Part shown: in pieces, positions 1 to 5,802 of the stretch | Layout: each line of letters starts with the position of its first letter | Numbering within the stretch: the stretch's first letter is position 1 | Origin: an uncultured Bacteroides sp. | GTDB taxonomy: Bacteria > Bacteroidota > Bacteroidia > Bacteroidales > Bacteroidaceae | DNA length: 7,034 nucleotides | Reading direction: 5' to 3' | NCBI GenBank assembly: GCA_934716785.1 | Contig: CAKUYM010000223.1 | Location: 1 to 7,034 of the forward strand | Notes under the pieces: model-generated | What the model was told of the DNA's origin: nothing | Database searches by the model: none | Seen by the model: the letters and a program-made list of their open reading frames with translations, nothing else | Program-made: the position numbers and the translations under genes

Positions 1-514
1 CATGATCTACCATTTGATAAGCTTCATCCTCCAATTCAATCAGCCCTGCCATCCTTTTATATGAGGAAGAATACTTCTTGGAAGTCCAACCTCCAGCAAA
101 AGCTCTCTTAAATTTTGCATCATCCCCCAAAAATGCAGAAGTCCATATCTGATTATGAGCGACAAATACAATTTTGGACAATGGATACGATTTACGAATA
201 GATACAATCAATTTATTAGACGGAAAATGGTTGATACAAAAGCATGTTTCAAGAGAATCCTGAATATACAATTTGAAAAACGCACCAATCACTTCCGGAT
301 AATCCAAATAATCTTCTGCTTTAAATTCCGGGAAATAAATATATTCTACGCCATTCTTCTCCAAAATTGTAAACTCATCACAATCGGCATTGAAAAGAAC
401 CAAGCAAACAGATATGTCTATTTTTTGCAAGCAAGAAACAAACTCTTGAATATAAGTTCCTATTCCATTTTTTGTAGAACTGATATATTCATTTAATATA
501 TATATTTTGTTCAT
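1..514 (-). CDS. GT4-like glycosyltransferase of the RiPP cluster (TIGR04157-like), N-terminal part only
   Basis: The first 171 residues are present; the rest lies beyond base 1. The frame opens at an ATG (512-514) 6 bp after the stop of the LanC-like gene, so it is the next gene of the same operon. Residues 3-10 form a first beta strand, followed by N16-G-I-G-T-Y21, the glycine-rich loop typical of the acceptor-side Rossmann domain of GT4 enzymes. A second strand lies at about 35-41 and an 'AHNQIW' segment at about 119-124, the usual position of the 'H-N/D' strand end in GT4 proteins. A full GT4 protein is about 400 residues, so more than half is missing here, including the C-terminal nucleotide-sugar site. 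The N-terminus resembles glycosyltransferases I recall as TIGR04157, which co-occur with Bacteroidales radical-SAM peptide maturases. Glycosylation of the modified peptide is an inference; donor and acceptor cannot be read from this part. Confidence 0.8.
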   Translation of the reverse strand, partial: MNKIYILNEYISSTKNGIGTYIQEFVSCLQKIDISVCLVLFNADCDEFTILEKNGVEYIYFPEFKAEDYLDYPEVIGAFFKLYIQDSLETCFCINHFPSNKLIVSIRKSYPLSKIVFVAHNQIWTSAFLGDDAKFKRAFAGGWTSKKYSSSYKRMAGLIELEDEAYQMVDH

Positions 515-520
515 GCCGGA

Positions 521-1240
521 TTATTTATATATCGTTCTTTTTAGCAATAGCCCGGCTATTCCATTATTCAACCCTATTGGAAGATGAACAATACTTTCTA
601 CCTGTAATTGTTTAGTTCCAACCAATCCTTTCAGAGACAATGGCAATATCGGCGTTTTATTGAAAAGATAAAAGTCATTATATTGCTTTACAAAATCATT
701 CATCCGCTTTCCATTCATATCCTCTACAGCATTCAATGCAGTATGCAAGTCGTCCAAGTATAATCTGTCAAAAGGCAATGCTTGCTTCTGCTGCAAAGCA
801 CCACAAATATGCATCAATACGTAATATAAAACGCCTTCAAGTCCCGTTTCAAAACTTAAATCATCTATACGACGCGGATCCAGTTTCATCAGTTGCCTAT
901 CTATCTCCGAACAAAGCTCCACTCCGGTGCCTTCTATTATCTGCTGCTGTATCAAATATTCCACAGCCCATCCAATGCCGCATAATCCTTCAGCAAAACC
1001 TATTGGCAATTTATTATGAATATGCGCCCATATATCATCAATAAAATCCTCTATAAAATCATCATAAACCGGATTCGGACATGAACGATTATATTCCATC
1101 AGTGCCAATAGGACTCCCATTTTTCCAGACATTATCCCCACTTCTTTTATGCAATAAACATTTAGCATCAGCGAATGGCAGATTCTCTGTTCCGGAGAAA
1201 ACTCCTTTATCACGACTCCTTTATCATGCATTGTAGTCAT
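521..1240 (-). CDS. Short LanC-like (lanthionine-cyclase-fold) protein, zinc ligands not recognisable
   Basis: A 239-residue protein starting at ATG 1240, 8 bp after the stop of the pseudo-rSAM gene. The frame is open up to a TTG at 1270, but that start would overlap the upstream gene by 22 bp; the ATG, preceded by the purine-rich GGGAAT, is preferred, and ATG 1231 is also possible. It carries repeated small-residue helix pairs of an alpha/alpha-toroid: SGKMG at 38-42, GFAEGLCGIGW at 81-91, FETGLEG at 130-136, LKGLVG at 203-208 and NNGIAG at 225-230. The phrase 'GLCGIGWAVEYLIQ' followed by 'EIDRQLM..DPRR' matches Bacteroidales proteins annotated as lanthionine synthetase C-like. True LanC cyclases are about 400 residues with seven repeats and have Zn-binding WC(H/Y)G and CHG motifs; none is visible here. 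It is therefore probably not a classical cyclase, and may be a scaffold or a divergent enzyme acting on the same peptide. The fold is fairly secure, the activity unknown. Confidence 0.75.
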   Translation of the reverse strand: MTTMHDKGVVIKEFSPEQRICHSLMLNVYCIKEVGIMSGKMGVLLALMEYNRSCPNPVYDDFIEDFIDDIWAHIHNKLPIGFAEGLCGIGWAVEYLIQQQIIEGTGVELCSEIDRQLMKLDPRRIDDLSFETGLEGVLYYVLMHICGALQQKQALPFDRLYLDDLHTALNAVEDMNGKRMNDFVKQYNDFYLFNKTPILPLSLKGLVGTKQLQVESIVHLPIGLNNGIAGLLLKRTIYK

Positions 1241-1248
1241 ATTCCCTA

Positions 1249-2469
1249 TTATTCCTTGTTTATGTGACAAAGATCGGGTTTATTTATCACCCATTCGTAT
1301 GGTGAAGGAGAGGGGCACAGATAGCGATAGATACAATTTTCACAAGCCCCTTGTCCACGGATATAAAGCCATGATTTACCCTGAGTAATTTCCTTATATA
1401 CAATAGAAAAAGGGGAATCTTGAATTGTCCCTATATGATTCTGAATTTCTCCCGGATAGACCAGTCCGTCTGAAGTTATTGCCAATACCCCGAAATAATT
1501 GGTATTTAACATCTGATGGGCAAATATCTTTCGCTTAGACAAATAAAGCGCATCCAAATCCTCTTTTGTCATATAAAGCGCATCCTCAAAATAAGATAGA
1601 TTATCACCTGTATAAACAGGATAAAATCGGTACTGTTTTAAGCCATATCGTTCTATTAATGAAGTGGCACGTTCCGTGTCCTCTTCCGAGGTAACCACAA
1701 AGCCATAATGTATATTTCCCTTTTGGACCGACTGCCGAAACAAACCATTATCCGCTTGCTCGTAATCAGATACTAAGATATGAAATGAAATCAGATCACT
1801 GTTCCACAGGCTCACGTTATCAGTGTTATATGTCAGATAATCTTTTTCTGTACAATAAATAGAAATATGACCTACAAGAGAACTCAAATAATCAAGCAGT
1901 TGTTCACATCCGGAATATTCCCATGGACATCCAACCAAAGTTATATTCAACGAAGGTGCTACTTCTCCTGCATTGCCAATAAATCGGATGATATCCTCAG
2001 CCTTCAGTTCTGTCGGCACTTGGGTTGGATAAGTTATTTGCTTATAGTAATTATCATTTCCGAATTTACTGCCATTTATATAAAAAATCAATTCGTGGAG
2101 ATGCATCATAATTTTTCCGCTTTCTTCTTGATTCAGCCCATATACCAACATAGACTCACTCATTTTGAGCTTAGGCAACAAAGACACCGGCTTTTGATTT
2201 ATGCCATTATCCTCTAACAATTGGGAGGCTTCTATTTTCAATAATCCATCAACCCATTCCTTGACTTCCGGAGAAGCCAGTTCCTCTTCATTTATCACTA
2301 TCCGATAAAGATTATCGATTTGCAACAATGCATCAACAGACTGCCGAATAATCCTATTTGTGCAATCAAACTGAAACAGCCTGTAATTTCTTGTGTTATA
2401 TACACATCCTTTATCCCTATTTACCCATAAAAAGGTATCATGATTCAGTGTTAACCAATATTGCTTCAT
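1249..2469 (-). CDS. Pseudo-radical-SAM/SPASM-like partner protein (TIGR04150-like, GG-Bacteroidales system)
   Basis: A 406-residue protein starting at ATG 2469, only 3 bp after the maturase stop codon, so it is co-translated with it. It has no CxxxCxxC anywhere, so it cannot bind the radical SAM 4Fe-4S cluster in the usual way. The C-terminal end looks like a reduced SPASM domain: 'GLVYPGEIQNHIGTI' at about 335-349 has Gly where SPASM proteins usually have a Cys after 'VYP', followed by C376-x2-C379-x5-C385 and C401, which could still hold one cluster. The first 80 or so residues (YWLTLNHDTFLWVN, then NLYRIVINEEEL) resemble in layout a small winged-helix RiPP-recognition (PqqD-like) domain; this is inference only. 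It matches my memory of the 'pseudo-rSAM, GG-Bacteroidales system' family, which always sits beside an active maturase. Probable role: binding the leader peptide or forming a heteromer with the maturase. Confidence 0.85.
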   Translation of the reverse strand: MKQYWLTLNHDTFLWVNRDKGCVYNTRNYRLFQFDCTNRIIRQSVDALLQIDNLYRIVINEEELASPEVKEWVDGLLKIEASQLLEDNGINQKPVSLLPKLKMSESMLVYGLNQEESGKIMMHLHELIFYINGSKFGNDNYYKQITYPTQVPTELKAEDIIRFIGNAGEVAPSLNITLVGCPWEYSGCEQLLDYLSSLVGHISIYCTEKDYLTYNTDNVSLWNSDLISFHILVSDYEQADNGLFRQSVQKGNIHYGFVVTSEEDTERATSLIERYGLKQYRFYPVYTGDNLSYFEDALYMTKEDLDALYLSKRKIFAHQMLNTNYFGVLAITSDGLVYPGEIQNHIGTIQDSPFSIVYKEITQGKSWLYIRGQGACENCIYRYLCPSPSPYEWVINKPDLCHINKE

Positions 2470-2472
2470 AAT

Positions 2473-3729
2473 TTATTGATTTGAGCTTACTTCTGTTAAT
2501 ATTTTATCATAAAGTTCGGGATGCTTGTTCAAATATTGCAACCTACGGATACCCTGCATCTCAAAGTTGCTCTTTGTTGTATATTGCTTACAAGAGCCAT
2601 CATTGCCCAAATGTTCTTGGGCTTCATAGACACAAACCCCGCAAGTTTTACTCAATGCGCAAGTATTGCACTGTCCAAGATACTTAAATATACGATGATT
2701 ATGCAACTCCGCTACCCGTTCCAAATCGAGATCCACTTTTTCATCATCGACTGTTCCTAAAGCAAATTGATGCCCAATCTTTTCACACGGCAATATCTTC
2801 CCCGCTACTGTCACAAACATTTTTTTAGTGAAAGGCAAACAAGTTCCCGTAGGTGGAAAATCAAGTTTCTCCACATCAAACATCAATTGAGAATAATTAT
2901 TATAAAAATTCCCGCTATGTTTATATAGATACTCCCAAACAGAATAAGTGTTGGGATTTTCCATAAACAGTTCATTCTCCAAAGCCTCACAATCTGCATT
3001 GCCCTTTATATCATCTGTAATATTACGATAAAGAGCATAAAATTCATCCTGTTTATCTTTTCTCACTCCAACAGCACTTAAAGAAGACAAATGAGGCAAC
3101 TTTCCAAAATGCTCTTTAATAAAATGGGATGAGACAGCGACTCCATTCCTATTATGAATTACGGTATTAAACATTACATGCTTTTTAAAATAGTCAGGAT
3201 ATGCATTACGAAGCAGTTGTATATTCTTATATACTCGTTCAAAAGAATTGCGTCCATGACGATCCATCCGATAGCTCTGTCCCTGTTCATCGCCATCCAG
3301 ACTAATCAATAAATCAAACTTCTTTTCCACCATAAAGTCCATATAACGATCCAATAATATAGCATTCGTTGTCATATTATAAACAAATGAACATCCTATT
3401 GGAGGCAACTTTTCCACATAATCTATGATTTGACGAATAAGCACCATATTCAAAGTCGGTTCTCCTCCATAAAAACTAACTCGTATTGGATGAATATATT
3501 CCTTTGAAGCATTTTTTCTCCAGAATTCATACAAATAATCTATCACTAATTTAGCACGATGAAAAGAGAAATCAGAGCTCTTCCTTTCATCATACCCCTC
3601 ATATAAATCAGCATAAGCACAATACTTGCAACGAAGATTGCAGGCATCTGTTACTTCGAACACCAATTGCCGCAGATGTGTCAAATTGTATTCAACCATC
3701 CCCTTTGTTACTCTACTAAATTTCTCCAT
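2473..3729 (-). CDS. Radical SAM/SPASM peptide maturase (GG-Bacteroidales type, TIGR04148-like)
   Basis: A 418-residue enzyme, the usual length for a SPASM peptide maturase. The radical SAM cluster motif is C30-NLR-C34-KY-C37, followed by SFYGGEP (85-91), the SAM-binding GGEP-type strand, and 'LISLDGD' at 140-146. The C-terminal SPASM region has seven cysteines (C297, C315, C354, C357, C363, C366, C380) around 'TGTC', 'KILPCEKIGH' and 'CNTCALSKTCGVC', enough for two auxiliary 4Fe-4S clusters. Enzymes of this class use a 5'-deoxyadenosyl radical to install thioether or C-C cross-links in peptides; the neighbouring Cys-rich precursor is the obvious substrate, though the bond formed cannot be told from sequence. 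The ATG at 3729 lies inside the propeller gene (22 bp overlap), implying translational coupling. A later ATG at 3699 directly follows AAAGGGG, which is too close to serve as a good ribosome site, so the longer start is kept. Confidence 0.9.
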   Translation of the reverse strand: MEKFSRVTKGMVEYNLTHLRQLVFEVTDACNLRCKYCAYADLYEGYDERKSSDFSFHRAKLVIDYLYEFWRKNASKEYIHPIRVSFYGGEPTLNMVLIRQIIDYVEKLPPIGCSFVYNMTTNAILLDRYMDFMVEKKFDLLISLDGDEQGQSYRMDRHGRNSFERVYKNIQLLRNAYPDYFKKHVMFNTVIHNRNGVAVSSHFIKEHFGKLPHLSSLSAVGVRKDKQDEFYALYRNITDDIKGNADCEALENELFMENPNTYSVWEYLYKHSGNFYNNYSQLMFDVEKLDFPPTGTCLPFTKKMFVTVAGKILPCEKIGHQFALGTVDDEKVDLDLERVAELHNHRIFKYLGQCNTCALSKTCGVCVYEAQEHLGNDGSCKQYTTKSNFEMQGIRRLQYLNKHPELYDKILTEVSSNQ

Positions 3730-4939
3730 TCTATTTCTTTCTTATATTTCAGCAAAACGACTACATTATTATCATCTTCACGTAGATTAGCTGCTATTTC
3801 TTTCAACCGACCCTTCAGCTCCCCTCTCTTGTATTGGTTGATTAACCCCTCTGGTCCATACATGAAAAAACCACAGTTTTTCATTGCCAAACCATTACGA
3901 AACATTGTGGGAGCATCATTAAATGATGCATCGGAAGATATATCAGAATTATAGATTTCCCAGCGTTCCAACTTGTTCGTAATACGATTCCAAACCAACC
4001 TTTTACTTTCATTGTAAGGTCTACGTGGATTTTTTTCATCCGCAAACAATGGTACGACATCAAAAACTAAAAAATAATCCGTAAACCCATGAGGAAAAAT
4101 GACAAGGGGTGGAGTAGTAGAGTGAATAGAAGGACTCTGCACTGCAATGGGAACCTTTTTTCTATCAACCAAGGAGTAAATTGTATCGGAAGATAATTCC
4201 AGAATCCACCATTCATTACCATTTTGCAATAGCGAGAAATGATCCAAAAATCCAATCCTTTCACCTTTTCCATTATAGATGTAATTGGTAATTCCATTCT
4301 TGACTTTCAAATCAAGAGGATGACGACTACCATCTTTCTTACTAATCAGATAATAAGGAGACTTATCAGTGAGTCCACGAGATATGTTAAGCTGTGTAGA
4401 ACTATATCCGAGTAGGAAATCTACATCATAATTGAGTATATTAGTAAAAAAAACATAATCTTCAATGGTAGCCTTACCGATATCTACACCCATAAAGCCG
4501 TCCATAGGAATGGAACGTTTATAATCACCTTTGAAAGAATAGATTAATATCTCATGCTTATTCATATCATCGACATAACATTCTTCCTGTTCGAAATCAA
4601 CGATCCACAAAAATAAATAACTAAATTCTCCCGGTCCAGAACCTCTGCGATTAAATTTCCACAGAAACTTACCCGAATGGTCAAAAAAGTAAATATTACC
4701 ACCAGAGGAAACATCGCTCGTTACAACATACTTATCTGAGAAATACATATAAGATAACCCAAGCAAAGTACTATCTGACGTTTCCAAAGGAATATACTCT
4801 ACATCTGCAATATCATGAATATCTATCTTGCGGGTAGGATAATCCTTCTCACCGATATTGAGAACGGGGATTGATACAGTATCATCTGTCGACTTTAGAT
4901 GAGTGCAACTTGATAACAGGTATAAAAAAATTAAAAATA
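3708..4939 (-). repeat. Direct repeat, unit A (propeller gene duplication)
   Basis: This 1232-bp stretch aligns without gaps to 5803-7034 on the same strand, at roughly 90% nucleotide identity by eye. Long identical blocks exist, for example about 40 bp at 4038-4077 matching 6138-6177. Weak similarity seems to continue for some 10-15 bp past the stop codon (CAAAGGGG against CAAAAGGG), which places the repeat end near the beginning of the maturase gene. Both synonymous and amino-acid-changing differences are present, so the duplication is not very recent. Confidence 0.85.
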
Positions 4940-4949
4940 AATATTTCAT
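3708..4949 (-). CDS. 6-bladed beta-propeller lipoprotein, copy A
   Basis: A 413-residue protein starting at ATG 4949. Residues 1-14 are a short hydrophobic signal ending in a lipobox, L12-S-S-C15, so Cys15 should be lipidated and the protein anchored in the envelope. The mature part carries the hallmarks of the Bacteroidetes 6-bladed beta-propeller family: 'VEYIPLET' (50-57), a DHSGKFLWKF strand pair (90-99), RGSGPGEF (102-109), and repeated 'D...K.EILIYS..G' blade edges. It is nearly identical in length and sequence to copy B upstream. Its stop overlaps the start of the maturase by 22 bp, which ties it to the peptide-modifying operon. Such propellers occur widely in Bacteroidales as members of this and other envelope systems; ligand and role are not known to me. 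Binding, export or sensing of the mature peptide at the outer membrane are possibilities, not demonstrated. Confidence 0.88.
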   Translation of the reverse strand: MKYLFLIFLYLLSSCTHLKSTDDTVSIPVLNIGEKDYPTRKIDIHDIADVEYIPLETSDSTLLGLSYMYFSDKYVVTSDVSSGGNIYFFDHSGKFLWKFNRRGSGPGEFSYLFLWIVDFEQEECYVDDMNKHEILIYSFKGDYKRSIPMDGFMGVDIGKATIEDYVFFTNILNYDVDFLLGYSSTQLNISRGLTDKSPYYLISKKDGSRHPLDLKVKNGITNYIYNGKGERIGFLDHFSLLQNGNEWWILELSSDTIYSLVDRKKVPIAVQSPSIHSTTPPLVIFPHGFTDYFLVFDVVPLFADEKNPRRPYNESKRLVWNRITNKLERWEIYNSDISSDASFNDAPTMFRNGLAMKNCGFFMYGPEGLINQYKRGELKGRLKEIAANLREDDNNVVVLLKYKKEIEWRNLVE

Positions 4950-5073
4950 AATATACTTGTTTAATGTTCAGAAAGACAACGAATAGGTCGTTATTTCTAC
5001 ATATTGCAAACATTCTCTTTCTCAATGACCTATCCCTCAATAAATTGGGAATAATCAGGAAATCTTGAAAGAT

Positions 5074-5103
5074 CCCCCCTCTACAGATGACTGTAGGAGG
5101 GGG
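5074..5103 (-). terminator. Strong hairpin between precursor and downstream operon (terminator/attenuator)
   Basis: The arms 5074-5086 and 5091-5103 pair over 12 bp, with one bulged G (+ strand position 5097) and the 4-nt loop 5087-5090. The lower stem is almost pure G:C. On the minus strand the stem is followed by AUCUUUC, only a modest U-run, so termination is probably partial. It lies 72 bp after the precursor stop and 125 bp before propeller copy A. This placement is common for RiPP precursors that need much more mRNA than their enzymes. It could also act as an mRNA 3'-end stabiliser after processing. Confidence 0.55.
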
Positions 5104-5174
5104 TAATTGCAAAAAGTCTTTTCCTCATCTGGAGTAATCTTAATGAAGATGCCATGAAAGACTTAGGCCTCAAA

Positions 5175-5435
5175 CTACTTAGATTGATTTCTATCTTTGT
5201 TGTTCATACTTGTAACACCAGTTGACTGCCTTTCCTCATTACCACCTGCATCAGCCTGTTTTATAATAGAGGACAATCCACCAGAACCACAAGTGCAGTT
5301 CGAACCGATACAGGCACTAATGCATGCGCACACGACATGTGTACCGCTACCACCTCTCAGCAAATTCAGTTCACGACGCCCCATCTCAGTCTCGCTAAGA
5401 TTGTGCAACTTGATTGGAGATACTTTCTTTTTCAT
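5175..5435 (-). CDS. RiPP precursor peptide with GG leader and Cys-rich core (TIGR04149-like)
   Basis: An 86-residue peptide starting at ATG 5435. The Lys-rich N-terminus and residues 9-27 (KLHNLSETEMGRRELNLLR) form the leader, ending in a double glycine G28-G29, the classical cut site of C39-type leader peptidases. The core begins at S30 and has five cysteines spaced C36-x-C38-x3-C42-x4-C47-x-C49, followed by 'GSGG' and a long hydrophilic tail (54-86) rich in Ser, Gly, Asn and charged residues. This layout (K-L-x-L-x2-L-S...E-[ML]-x2-L-x-GG, then a Cys cluster) matches my memory of the GG-Bacteroidales natural-product precursor family. It is most likely the substrate of the downstream SPASM maturase, with the Cys residues as thioether donors. 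If cleaved at GG the released product would be 57 residues, unless the tail is also trimmed. The upstream region is AT-rich with no clear Shine-Dalgarno, as usual in Bacteroidetes. Confidence 0.85.
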   Translation of the reverse strand: MKKKVSPIKLHNLSETEMGRRELNLLRGGSGTHVVCACISACIGSNCTCGSGGLSSIIKQADAGGNEERQSTGVTSMNNKDRNQSK

Positions 5436-5802
5436 AATGTTTACTAATTTAATTAATACTATATACAGGATTGCAATCTGTCAAATACAAATACGATATT
5501 ACCTCTTATCGAAGTTGGTCGGGGAAGACATGCAGAATTTGAAAATGTTCGAAAGCATCATTCCTTGCAGAACTCACGGTTTGTAATTTCTGTGCATTGT
5601 TCGTTATCTGTGTTTCCAAGTTTCTCATAATATCAGCGTTCCATAATTGTATAATGCCAAAGGAAAGCATAATAATTGGATTTATCGCTAACAACAGCGT
5701 AATCTTTTAGTTATCAAAGCCTTTTTTTTGATTACATTCATTAATTAAAGCAACAATGCCTATCAAATAAGTACATCAAAGGATACAAAAACGCCCTTTT
5801 GG
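5436..5802. other. 367-bp spacer between propeller B and precursor; no secure gene
   Basis: This is the likely 5' regulatory region of the precursor gene. A minus-strand frame (about 5506-5706) lacks an ATG at its beginning: it opens directly after a TAA and its first start-like codon is TTG 5694, with an ATG only at 5670. It would encode about 60 residues beginning with a hydrophobic stretch (LLAINPIIMLSFGIIQLW) followed by a polar helix; I do not recognise it. It could be a small membrane peptide or the remnant of a larger gene. Two overlapping dyads lie at 5699-5735 (GTAATC/GATTAC and ATCAAA/TTTGAT), next to a T8 tract. I found no good match to the Bacteroides TTTG / TAnnTTTG promoter pair. 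Confidence 0.4.
5465..5481. promoter_or_regulatory. Short dyad upstream of the precursor start
   Basis: On the + strand the sequence reads ACAG-g-ATTGCAAT-CTGT: the central ATTGCAAT is a perfect palindrome and the outer ACAG/CTGT arms also pair, with a single extra base on one side. It ends about 30 bp before the precursor ATG, where a promoter, operator or 5'-UTR element is expected. It overlaps a TTTGACA on the minus strand that could be part of a promoter. Symmetry of this length can arise by chance in AT-rich DNA, so the functional reading is tentative. Confidence 0.25.

Noticed and set aside
155..496. Plus-strand frame of 113 codons
   Set aside because: It is antisense to the glycosyltransferase start, whose minus-strand translation shows recognisable GT4 motifs; the plus frame has no family features.
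736..1044. Plus-strand frame of 102 codons
   Set aside because: It is a shadow of the LanC-like gene, with no motif and no operon context.
1867..2217. Plus-strand frame of 116 codons
   Set aside because: It is antisense to the pseudo-rSAM gene, with random-looking composition.
4882..5112. Minus-strand frame of 76 codons before propeller copy A
   Set aside because: It runs through the hairpin and overlaps the lipoprotein signal peptide in another frame, with no plausible start or family features.
5081..5155. 24-codon minus-strand frame (ATG 5155) ending inside the hairpin
   Set aside because: It looks like an attenuator leader peptide by position, but has no run of one regulatory codon and no visible competing hairpin, so it is likely chance.
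5440..5500. Possible promoter (TTTGACA with downstream TATATAG / TATTAA) before the precursor
   Set aside because: Spacing to the -10/-7 candidates is 13, 15 or 20 or more bp and none matches TAnnTTTG, so I do not call a promoter.
5197..5586. Plus-strand frame of 129 codons covering the precursor gene
   Set aside because: The minus-strand precursor has a clear leader, GG site and Cys core; the plus frame has only an arbitrary Pro/Cys mix produced by the opposite strand.
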